Positions 17,733 through 29,114 of a DNA stretch of 64,000 nucleotides are shown one piece after another. The position numbers and the translations under genes are program-made. Position 1 is the first letter of the stretch. Every line of letters begins with the position of its first letter. The notes beneath the pieces were generated by a model. That model searched no databases. It saw only the letters and a program-made list of their open reading frames with translations, and had not been told where the DNA came from. The stretch is from Chamaelirium japonicum (taxonomy: Eukaryota; Streptophyta; Magnoliopsida; Liliales; Melanthiaceae): NCBI GenBank assembly GCA_947650365.1, contig OX393550.1, positions 117,053,515 to 117,117,514 on the forward strand, in the 5' to 3' direction.

Positions 17733-19290
17733 CTCCCCCTCAAACTCATGGTGGATCATGTACCAAGAGTTTGCTGATAAAATGACGAAATTTATTGAAA
17801 GGAATCTAAGATTTACCATATTCAAAACTTTCAAAAAAAGTATACTTCAATCTAATCGAAAAAACGTTTGAATATGCTTTTTAGACACCAAATTTCATTC
17901 CACCAGATTGGACAATGAACGGCAAGGAGATGGTGTGGGCGAGAAACTCCAGCCAAACATAATGACAACCAACCTCGATGTGTTTGGGTCGCATGTGAAA
18001 AATTGGGTTGCTGGCAATCTGGATAGCACTCCAGTTGTCACAAAAGAGAGGGGTGGCCCATCCTAACTCCCAGGTTGAGTAGAAGGCGTCGAAGTCAGAC
18101 AACCTCTGCGGTGGTGGAAGCCATAGCCCGGTATTCAACTTCAGTGCTGGAGCGAGCAACGGACTCTTGTTCTTGCTGCGCCAAGAAATAAGGGAATCGC
18201 CAAGGAACACACAGTAGCCGGTGGTAGAGCGATAGGAAGCAGCATCTCCAGCCCAATCTGCATCGGAGTAAGCACGCAAGACCATCGACGATGTGGAGGA
18301 AAACAACAGTGAGCGAGTGATGGTGCCTCATAGATATCGAATAATCCGAAGAACCGCTGCAAAGTGAATAGAGCGAGGAGCCTAAACGAACTAGTTAATA
18401 ATACCAACGGCATGGGCAATGTCAGGCCTAGTCATGGTGAGATAAACGAGCATCACAATCAACCACTGGTAACGAAAGATATCCTGGAGAGGCGCACCGT
18501 CTATAGAGAGGAGCTTCAAGTTGAGCTCCATGGGCGTGTCAGCAGTACGGGAGTCAGTGAGTGCAGCCTCTGCAAAAATATCAGAGATATACTTCTGTTG
18601 GGAGATCAGCAAACCACGGGCTGACCGGGCAATCTCAAGGCCAAGAAAGTATCGGAGATAGCTTAAATCGTTCATCTCGAACTGACTCTGGAGGTGACAC
18701 TAAAGGGACACGACGATAGCACTGTCATCCCCGGTGATGATCATATCATCCACATACAGAAGTAGCACAACAAGACCCTGGCCGAAGGAGCAGGTAAACA
18801 GAGCATAGTCAGAGTGTCTCTCTACAAATCCAGCTGCCAAAACTGTACTATAGAATCACTCAAACCAAGCCTGAGATACCTGTTTGAGCCCGTAGATGGC
18901 CCGACGCAGATGGCAAACGTACCTTAGAGGAACAAAATCCTTGGAGGAGGAGCCATGTATACTTCCTCGGAGAGGTCACTGTGAAGGAACGTATTGGTGA
19001 CATCCATCTGATAGAGAGGCCACCCTCGAGCAATTGCCACAGCTAAGAGGGTGCGCACAGTAGTCATCCGAGCAACTAGAGCAAACATCTCCTCGCAGTC
19101 AATCCTATACTTCTGGAAGAAACCACGAGCAACGAGGTAAGCCTTGTGTCGCTCAATGAAACCATCAGGTCGAGTCTTGACCTTGAAGATCCACTTCCAG
19201 CTAACAGGCACCCCATTGGTGGGACAAGGAACCAGATCATATGTCTGGTTCCATTGAAAAGTCTCAAGCTCGATTGATATATCATGTCGC
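17733..19290 (-). pseudogene. Element A RT C-terminal part and RNase H (broken)
   Basis: Continuation of the A polyprotein after the C insertion. It has part of the RT N-terminal region (phrases [13 protein letters not shown] and HKAYLVARGF), the MDVTNTFLHSDLSEEVY block, an intact YVDD box near 18745-18757, then DADWAGDA and other RNase H phrases near 18240-18300. Several frameshifts split it into pieces in different frames (for example 18924-19352, 18391-18675, 17881-18306). Not functional. The break at 19290 is exactly the GTCGC target duplication of element C. Confidence 0.9.
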
Positions 19291-21256
19291 TGTTGGAATT
19301 GGATCCACTTATCAGAATCGTAGCGGAAGCAAAAGAAAGATCCGAAGATCATACAGTGTATGTTTCATTACAATTAATTCTACAAAATAATCTACATGCA
19401 AATCTATGATCTTAGCATATGTGCGGACACCCTAGAGGTATATTACGATCTACAGAAGATATGCATGTATCTAGTTAGGTGTTTAGAATCATCATATCTT
19501 TTTTTGGATCTATGATCCGGAGACGATGGAACGATGAAGAACCGCACTTGAATCGCAAGGAAAACTGTCGGATAGCACCTTGTCCTTTGTGAATTGAAGA
19601 ATCCTTGAAATCCCGTCTATGAGTGCAAGGATTACGAGCCGACGGAGGAATCCATTGCGAAGACGATGGCGAGCAACGAGATTTTCTTTTCCTCTTTCTC
19701 TTTTCTTCCTTCTCCTTCCTTCCTCTCTCTTCTCCCTTCTTCTTCCTCTCTTTTCCTTGGCTGAAACCACAAAGGAGGAGGCTTGGAGGGGGTACGGATT
19801 TTTGGAGGAGAGGAGCCATATAGGGCCGGCCCCTCCCTCTCCCTATTCTCTTATAGGGTCGGTCTCCCATGGCTTCAAGGAAGCTAGGGCCGGCCCTAGT
19901 AGGATAAGGATAGAGGGGGGGCGGTTTTTAGGGATTTCCAGTGTCTATGTGAAGCCTGGACGAAAACACCCTTCACGAAAAGTGAAAAACTGAAAGAGAG
20001 ACTGAGTGAGGTGCGCTACTCGGAATTGAGTTCCGTCAGCGCCTGTGAGCTCCTGGAATTATTCCGCTCAATCTAAGATTCATATTCAATATGTTCTGAG
20101 CCATATTTCAGTATTTACCAAAATACCCCTATGGCCCGTAATACATGTGAATTAGGTTCTTATGTTCCGGGCTTGCGCTCCATCGCGCTACTTCGCATCC
20201 AATGTATTCAACTAGGTCAGGGAACAATTCCTATACGCAACGATAGAGTGGAACCTTCAGGGTTCGGGATCTCTAGCTCCAACCGGATCCCTGATTAACT
20301 GTTCCGGTGACACACCAAAAGTTCCGTTAATCAGCCCTAATCCGATTAACCCGCGTAGCTACCCAGAGTGCGACGCGAGTTGAACTCTAGTGATCCTAAC
20401 CTTATGTTACTCCCTCGTAATCATGTTCTCTACTATACTTCGATAATCCTCAGTCCCTCCTATTACTGGTGCCATGATACGACTCGGGCAATGGGGAGCA
20501 CCGTTAGATCCCGATCGATCATCTGACTAGGGTTTGGTAACTTGTCATCTATAACACCACACACCTTCTGGTGCTATGCCTAGCATCCGAAACGTCATCA
20601 ATCATACTGACAACCACCAGGCCTGGGTTAACTGTTTTAACTGTATGGACAGATTGACTCATCAAAACGCACACATCCAACACTGGACGTCGGATAACCT
20701 GTAGGGATTACATGTCACTCAAGCGTCAGCCGGGTAACCCAACGTACCGTATTATTGGACTATGGAAGGTCCGCACATGTTGGCACATCAAAGCACCATA
20801 CAACTGGATGGCCCAGTGTACATGGTCCCTCAGGGTTAAGGACGGATTATCTATAGTAGTAAGACGGTTTCTGCACCAGTGTCTGAATCACTGAACTGTG
20901 CACCATCTTGGTTCCTGTTCAACACGATCATTGTGCTTAGTCAGGTGAATGGGAATCCCATGTTCCCGTGGTGGAGACTTCACCACATCCTCTACCTACC
21001 AACAGCTTGTTCTCGATGAAGCGACCGACATCACCTAAGCTGTGAATTAGTTCTAGGTCTACACAGAACTAGTCCACTGGGTCTCCCAAGCATGGATCCT
21101 CCATGTGCCTCAGTGGCCTACTGTGTTCCCTAGGGTGCTTTTATTATATGAGTATTATCATATACCAGAGTAGTATTCTAATTAAAGCAATAACCAAAGT
21201 CATCTTTATTAATGTTAATACAGAAATTCCACGCTAAGGACACACGAGCTACAACA
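19291..21256 (-). repeat. 3' LTR of element C
   Basis: 1966 bp. Read on the minus strand it contains a likely promoter, CCCTATAAGAGAATAGGG (plus 19841-19858), followed by palindromic GGGCCGGCCC motifs and a purine/pyrimidine-biased leader. Compared with the 5' LTR I count about ten differences in the first 128 bases by eye, so the insertion is not recent. The Lys/Arg/Glu-rich frames in it are antisense to the pyrimidine tract and not genes. Confidence 0.92.
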
Positions 21257-24200
21257 ATCTCCCACTTGGCCTAGCGAGGAACAACAGTCTTAACTCCCAT
21301 GGCATCTACGTGCTTCTCAAAAGCCTTGGTCGATAACGCCTTTGTGAAAGGGTCCGCCATGTTATCTGCAGACGCCACCTGAGTCACTGCAACCTCCCCT
21401 CGCTTCTGCAAGTCCCGGATAATGTAGTATTTCCGCTCAATATGCTTTCTCTTCTGGTGATATCTTGGCTCCTTGGATTGTGCTACTGCTCCACTATTAT
21501 CACAGTAAAGGACAATAGGATCTTGAGCTCCCGGTACGCATCCTAAGTTTGGAGGAACTTCTTGAGCCACACCGCCTCCTTAGCTACTTCGCATGCCGCA
21601 ACGTACTCAGCCTCTGTCGTCGAATCCGTGATGCATCCCTGCTTCACGCTCCTCCAACTGACAGCTCCTCCTCCTAATGAAAACACAAACCCTGACGTCG
21701 ATCTCCTGGATTCCGGATCTGACGCAAAGTCAGAATCCGTATACCCAATCGGCGTCAGTTCCTAAACTAACTCATAATCTCTCATCCTACGGAGATACTT
21801 GAGTATACTTTTCACAGCAGTCCAGTGCTCTGGACCCGGATTTGACTGATACCTGCCCATCATGCCTACTGCATAGCATATATCTGGTCTCGTGCACTGC
21901 ATAGCATACATCAGACTCCCTACAATCGAAGCATAAGGTATCTTCTGCATCTCTGCCCTCTCCTTAGGAGTCTTAGGACTCTGATCCTTGGACAACTTCA
22001 TTCCATGTCTGAATGGAACCAGTCCCTTCTTGGAGTTGTGCATACTGAATCTGACCAAGATAGTATCTATATAGGCTGACTGTGACAGCGAGAGAGTCTT
22101 GTTCTGGTGATCTCAAGTTACCTTGATCCCCAGAACATAACTCGCTTCACCCAAGTCTTTCATGTCAAATTGAGAGGATAACCACACCTTCACTGTAGAC
22201 AACGTTCCAACATCATTTCCAATGAGCAGGATATTGTCTATGTAAAGCACTAGAAAAACTACTATAGTCTTATCGCTCCTTTTATAAACACATGGTTCAT
22301 CCATATTCTGCTTAAATCCATAAGACTGGATAGCCTGATCAAACCTTATGTTCCAACTTCTGGATGCTTGCTTCAGTCCATAAATAGACTTTTGCAACTT
22401 GCACACCAGACTTTCCTGACCTTTTGCGACAAAGCCTAGAGGCTGAGATATGTAGATGTCTTCTTCCAAATCCCCGTTAAGGAATGCGGTCTTGACGTCC
22501 ATTTGCCAGATCTCCCAATCATAATGGGCTACAATGGACAAGAGGATCCGGATAGACTTAAGCATAGCCACTGGCGAAAAGGTTTCGTCATAGTCGATCC
22601 CTTCTCGTTGGGTATAACCCTTAGCGACTAGTCTAGCTTTGTAAGTCTCAACGGTACCATCCGGACCTCTTTTTCTTTTGTACACCCACTTACAACCAAC
22701 AGGTTTAATATTATGAGGTGGTGTTATAAGTGTCCAGACCGAATTTTGGGATATCGATGTCAGTTCTGCCTCCATGGCTTCCTGCCATGCTGCATGGTCA
22801 GAGGATACCATCGCTTCGTCATAGTTCAGAGGATCATCCTCCTGAAACTCTGGATCCACCATAAAGGCTTCTCCAATGTATCTATCAGGAGCACTTATGG
22901 TCCTCCCACTACGACGAGCCTACGGTGGTTCCATAGGAGTCGATTCTACAGTATCATTAATCTTAGTGGTATCGACTCCCACTAACTTTTCTGTCTGCGT
23001 ACTCCCATCAGTACCAAGCAATTCTTCAAGAACTACTTTACTGGTGGGCTTATGGTCTATTAAATAATCATGTTCCAGGAATACGACGATCGTCGAGACG
23101 ATAACCTTTCTATCCTCATGATCATAAAATAAACTATCCTTTGTCCCTTTTGGATACCCAACAAACAGACATACCTTAGTTTTTGACTCCATCTTATCTC
23201 GCTTGTCCTTCCGCACATGTGCTGGACAACCCCAAATCCTAAAGTGATGTAGGCTGGGCTTTCTCTTCAACCACAGCTCCCAAGGAGTTAGAGGTACTGA
23301 CTTTGATGGAATAAAGTTCAAAGTATATGCTGCCGTCTCTAGGGCATATCCCCAAAAACTAGGTGGTAATGTTGCATAACTCATCATAGTCCGAACCATG
23401 TCTAACAAAGTTCGGTTTCTCCTCTCAGATACACCGTTCTGTTATGGTGTCCCTGGTGCAGTCAACTGAGATATAATCCCATGCTCACGCAGGTACCCAA
23501 TAAATTCATCCGATAGGTATTCGCCTCCTCGATCCGATCGAAGAGACTTGATACTTTTACTCGTATGTTTTTCTGTTTCAGCTCTGAACTCCTTGAACTT
23601 ATCAAATGATTCAGACTTCCGCCGCATTAGGTATATGTATCCAAACCTCGAGTGATCATCCATGAAGGTGATGAAATACTCGAAGCCTCCTATAGCACGG
23701 ACATTTATGGGCTCATATACATCAATGTGTACCAAGTCTAATACCTCCTTAGATCTGCTACCTTTGGCTCGGAAAGATCTTTTAGTCATTTTGCCTTCCA
23801 AGCAAGACTCACACGTCGGTAGGCTTTCTGAAATATCTGGACTTAAAAGTCCTACCTTAACCAACCTTTGAATTATGTCTGAGGCTATGTGTCCAAGCCT
23901 TAGATGCCAAAGGAGTGTTGGATTATCTGAGGGATTTTTCTTTTTAGATGAATTAATCACACAAGCTTCAGTTATGTTATCCTGCTTATGATTGGAGTTA
24001 ATTACATAGAGACCATTCTATATCTTTCCCTTACAAACAAAGGAATCATTCAATTTAATTGACACACCAGAAGCATCAAATAAAACTGAAAAACCTTCAT
24101 TATTCAATAAATAAATAGAAATTAAGTTTCGTCTCAAGGACGGTACATAAAGTATGTCTCTAAGTAATAAACTTCTTCTATCAAGGAACTGCAAGACGAC

Positions 24201-25203
24201 ATCTCCAACTGCTTCAGCCTCTGCCACGGCCTCAGTCCCCATGCTCAGGATTATCTCCCCATCACCCAGTTTTCTTATCTCCTTGAACGCCTGCAAATTA
24301 TTGCAAGCATGGTTAGTGGAACTAGAATCCACAATCCATGAAACTAGAGAACAACTGGATGCTACTAGGAATTCCACTATGTGGATTTGAGATATACCTG
24401 TCTCAGCCTTCTTGGGAGCCGTGCAATAGTCGCCCTTCCAGTGCCCCTTCTTGCCGCATCGGAAACATTTTCCTTTGGGCTTCACCGAACCATTCTGCTT
24501 AGGAACCTGCAACTGCACCTGGCCCATCTTCACGAGCTTCTTAGACTTTTTTTTCTGAAACTTGTCTTTGGCTTTAAGAGAAGAATTTCGCTCTATGTTC
24601 AGGGATTGGGCTCCTGCCTTCATCCCGTCCTCTGTCGCCTGGAGCGCCGCTAGGAGCTCTGCGTTAGACATCTCCAACCGGTTAAGGTTAAAGTTGGTAA
24701 CGAAGCCCTCAAACGCTCCTGACAGAGACGCGAGGAAAATATCGGTCTGAATCTCTGCATCCAAGATGACATCGAAGGAACCAAGCTCGTTCACATAGCC
24801 AAACAATTTTAGCATATAATCCCGAACTAAAGTCCCCTCTGCCATCTTCGTGGATACCAATTTCTTGATGATCAGGTAACGAGTTACCCGACTACAACCC
24901 TCGAACATTTCCTTTAAGTAGAGCATCATGTCTGAAGCAAAGGCCATGTCTTCGACTTGCTTCTGAAGGACGGTCTGCAAGGATGCCACTATGTAACACT
25001 TGCACATCTCATCAGCATCTAGCCAGTCTTTCCATTCCTTTAATTGGACCTCAGTTGGGCATGGCCGGTTGAGAGGTACTTAGGGCAATTGTGTGTTTGC
25101 CAACCCTTAGGACGAGCATCAGGTTACGCTTCCAGTCCTCGTAGTTTGGTCCCGTAAGTTTGTTATCATTAAGTATGGAGGCAAGGGGGTCGAGCTTGGT
25201 CAT
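21257..25203 (-). pseudogene. Element C gag-pol (inactive)
   Basis: Gag starts at ATG 25203 (MTKLDPLAS). A frameshift near 25070 moves into the main frame. Zinc knuckle CFRCGKKGHWKGDYC at 24423-24467 has one extra residue between His and the last Cys. The protease site reads DSSST instead of DSGAT (24321-24329). Integrase phrases: LWHLRLGHIAS, LVHIDVYEP, SLRSDRGGEY. RT phrases: [26 protein letters not shown], and the catalytic box is YIDN instead of YIDD (Asn codon at 22233-22235). Stops in frame at 24018, 23442, 22920 and 22113. RNase H is shifted and partly lost (21271-21761), ending with ADPFTKAL phrases. Confidence 0.93.
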
Positions 25204-27156
25204 TATTTCTGTAAACAATGGTTCAAAGGAAAATTAGGGTTTACTACAATCTATTTCATGAAATTTAGAAATAGATAATGTTTACTCCAGCCGCTATGTC
25301 TTTACTACCTCAAGTACAGACATCCAGGAATCTAAATTCCCTGGGCTCGAGCACTGAGACTATCGGCCTTGAATTAGAAATAGCATCTCGGTGAGAGTAT
25401 GCAACCGCTTCTGCCAACGGGTTTTTACGACCCAGTCTTCATCAGAATTACCCATGGTAAACTGAAAGACCTCCCAGTCTCCTTTTGGCCAGCTTTATGT
25501 AACCCGCGTGCGCAGTAATGGTGGCTTCACACAAGCTTTCGGATGCTTTCCACAAATCTAGGTGGTGTCGGTAGGGGGTTCATAGGCTCCCGCGGTGCAG
25601 AAAAAAACCGTCACCTACTGCCACCGGCATCCTCCATGTCCCGAAGGAAACCACTAGGTGAACCAGCATGGAAGGAAACACAGCTCTCACCCGGTGGGAA
25701 TATCGAACTGCGTACCTCCCACCCAGACCCTTAGCCGGTTGATTGTGGGGGTCAGGGGCTCCCCTTTGGAGGGAACCTCTTACGCATCCCTTCTTTATGA
25801 GGTTTTATGCATATCTAGAAAGGTCACGACCTCCTAGACTTAGACCCTGGTTTACCGTGCTCCCACTAGGATTACAAACCTTCCCGCAAAGCATTAGTCT
25901 CCTCGAAAAATATCATAGTCCCTACCTTGAATACTCAACTCTCGCCTTTCTTGCAAGGATCACATTACATAAATTCCAAGAATCCCGATACTTCACTAGT
26001 TTGCCCATAATCCTAAGATCTGGAGCCTAGCCTAAGGTCAACGTGGAAAGGACTCCCAATACGATGATGCCTCGTTCACAATTTGATGCCTGATGTTATA
26101 GTAGACCTCATCTCATTATAGGTTTCGATGCTGGCCAAATAGGGACATCCGACAACCTCCGCCGGACCTCAACCTAATGGTGGCATAACCAAATCGTGAT
26201 GAGTTCATACTACCATCAAATGTCATCTAGAAACGGGTATCATACAGTGAAATCCTAACCTAACTTGGTCGCTAGGACCACGTGGGGAAATGGCATCCCA
26301 CTAGGGTTATCATACTTCTTATGGAGACATTAGTTAATTATCTCTAAACAAATCTAACACTGTGTCTATCTCGGTGCACAGTACTTGGCTACCTGAACTA
26401 CCACGAGGGTGATTACCACCTTTTCTTTTAGCTAGCCACCGGATTCGCACGTGTTAGAACCATATAGAGACACCGATGAATCCATAATCTTAGTACTAAC
26501 CCTAAGCCTGATCTAGAGACAAACTCACAAGCTAGATAATAAAATTATCATCGGGGTTCTCTAAACAATAAGTAAAGAGAATCAACAGAAAAATATCCAA
26601 ACTGAATCAAGTCCAGGGTCCGACCCCTGAACCTGAATAGCACAGCCAAGATATCATGCTCTTTCGTTCTGCACAATCTCTGACGATGATCCCCATTATC
26701 GCCAACGTGCATGCTTTCGCCGGGTCTTTACACACCATGGTACCGCTTGCCCGAACCGTGGATGAAGCATCATCTCCTTCTTCCTGTGACCGAAAAACTA
26801 ACACGCTCTGAGCAAGTGCTCGTTCATGTACAATTTTGCTAGAAAGAAAAGAAGACAATCCTAGAAATATGGCCAGGGAACCGAGGATGGTCAACCCCCA
26901 CCCTCGCCCATCTAGAGCCTTAAAAACCACAAGCACAATAATAATCAATGCAAAATTAAATCCGGGGTCCGACCCCCGGATGCATGCAATCACAGATTAC
27001 TATTCAGCATGGCACCTGCAAAAAGACGATACATAGCACAATCCATATGCATGATCTACGCCGAACCCCGATGAAAACATTTGTCATCATATATTCACAT
27101 GATGTTTTCACGAATTCATGCATGAAACACACACCAAAGCGTGCTCTGATACCAAT
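25204..27156 (-). other. Element C 5' leader (about 1.95 kb)
   Basis: Unusually long untranslated stretch between the primer site and gag. It holds a 128-codon open frame (26607-26993, minus) whose N-terminal half has two hydrophobic segments (around FALIIIVLVVF and WGLTILGSLAIFLG), unlike any copia protein I know; it may be chance. GGGTCCGACCCC-type palindromes occur near 26617 and 26969. Confidence 0.5.
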
Positions 27157-29114
27157 TGTTGGAATTGGATCCACTTATCAGAGTCGCAACGGAAGCAAAA
27201 GAAAGATCCAAAGATCATACGGTGTATGTTTCATTACAGTTAATTCTACAAAACAATCTACATACAAATCTATAATCTTATCATATGTGCGGACACCCTA
27301 GAGGCATACTATGATCTACGGAAGACATACATGCATCTAGTTAGGTGTTTAGAATCATCATACCTTTTTTTGGATCTATGATCCGGAGACGATGGAACGA
27401 TGAAGAACCGCACTTGAATCGCAAGGGAAACTGTCGGATAGCACCTTGTCCTTTGCGAATTGAAGAATCCTCGAAATCCCGTCTCTGAGTGCAAGGATTA
27501 CGAGCCGACGGAGAAATCCGTTGTGAAGACGATGGTGAGCCACGAGATTTTCTCCTCCTCTTTCTCATTTCTTCCTTCTCCTTCCTTCCTCTCTCTTCTC
27601 CTTTCTTCTTCCTCTCTTTTCCTTGGCCGAAACCACAAAGGAGGAGGCTTATAGGGGGTTCGGATTTTTGGAGGAGAGGAGCCACATAGGGCCGGCCCCT
27701 CCCTCTCCCTATTCTCTTATAGGGCCAGTCTCCCATGGCTTCAAGGAAGCTAGGGCCGGCCCTAGTAGGATAAGGATAGAGAGGGGGCAGATTTTAGGGA
27801 TTTCCAGTGTCTATCGTGAAGCCTGGACGAAAACGCCCTTCACGAAAAGTGGAAAACTGAAAGAGAGACTGAGTGAGGTGCGCTACTCGGAATCGAGTTC
27901 CGTTAGCGCCTGTGAGCTCCTGGAATTATTTTGCTCAATCTAAGATTCATATTCAATGTGTTCTGAGCCATATTTTAGTATTTACCAAAATACCCCTACG
28001 GCCCGTAATACATATGAATTAGGTTCTTAGGCTCTGGGCTTGCGCTCCATCGCGCTACTTCACATCCAATGTATCCAACTAGGTCGGGGAACAATTCCTA
28101 TACGTAATGACAGGGTGGAACCTTCAGGGTTCGGGATCTCTAGCTCCAATCGGATCCCTGATTAACTGTTCCGGTGACACACCGAAAGTTCCGTTAATCA
28201 GCCCTAATCCGATTAACCCGTGTAGCCACCCAGAGTGTGACGCGAGTTGAACTCTAGTGATCCTAAACTTATGTTGCTCCCTTGTAACCCTGTTCTCTAC
28301 TATACTCCGATAATCTTCAGTCCCTCCTATTACTGGTGCCATGATACGACTCGGGCGGTGGGGAGCACCGTCAGATCCCGATCGATCATCTGACTAGGGT
28401 TTGATAACTTGTCATCTATAACACCACACACCTTCCGGTGCTATGCCTAGCATCCGGAACGTCATCAATCATACTGACAACCACCAGTCCTGGGTTAACT
28501 GTGTGGACAGATTGACTCATCAAAACGCACCCATCCAACACTGGACGTCGGATAACCTGTAGGGATTATATGTCACTCAAGGGCCAGCCGGGTAACCCAA
28601 CATATCGTGGTATTGGACTATGGAAGGTCCGCACATGTTGGCACATCAAAGCACCATACAACTGGTTGGCCCAGTGTACATGGTCCCTCAGGGTTAAGGA
28701 CGGATTATCTATAGTAGTAAGACGGTTTCTGCACCAGTGTCTGAATCACTGAACTGTGCACCATCTTGGTTCCTGTTCAACACGATCATCGTGATTGGTT
28801 AGGTGAATGGGAATCCCATGTTCCCATGGTGGATACTTCATCACATCCTCTACCTGCCAACAGCTTGTTCTCGGTGAAGCGACCGGCATCACCTAAGCTA
28901 TGAACTAGTTCTAGGTCTACACAGAACTGGTCCACTGGGTCTCCCAAGCATGGATCCTCCATGCGCCTCAGTGGCCTACTGTGTTCCCTAGGGTCCTTTT
29001 ATTATATGAGTATTATCATACACCAGAGTAATGTTCTAATTAAAGCAATAACCAAAGTCATCTTTATTAATGTTAATACAGAAATTCCACGCTAAGGACA
29101 CACGAGCTACAACA
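27157..29114 (-). repeat. 5' LTR of element C
   Basis: 1958 bp, same boundaries as its partner. It is followed on the minus strand by AT and then the primer site. The TATA-like word is kept (plus CTCTTATAGGG near 27716). It misses an eight-base phrase present in the 3' LTR (TTTTAACT-type duplication near 20635). Confidence 0.92.

Larger units (their letters stand above)
19291..29114 (-). mobile_element. Ty1/copia element C (1.96-kb LTRs) nested in A
   Basis: Two LTRs (19291-21256 and 27157-29114) run from TGTTGTAGCTCG to CCAATTCCAACA on the minus strand. The element is flanked by GTCGC at 19286-19290 and 29115-29119, an exact 5-bp duplication lying inside the RT region of element A. A primer site TGGTATCAGAGC is at 27143-27154 (minus) and a purine tract GTGGGAGA beside the 3' LTR. 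Gag-protease-integrase-RT order makes it copia. Coding is decayed: four stops, frameshifts and altered catalytic residues. Confidence 0.95.

Noticed and set aside
19475..19993. Charged frames in element C LTRs (and the equivalents at 27341-27943)
   Set aside because: Present in both LTRs because of duplication; they translate the purine/pyrimidine-biased leader, not a gene.
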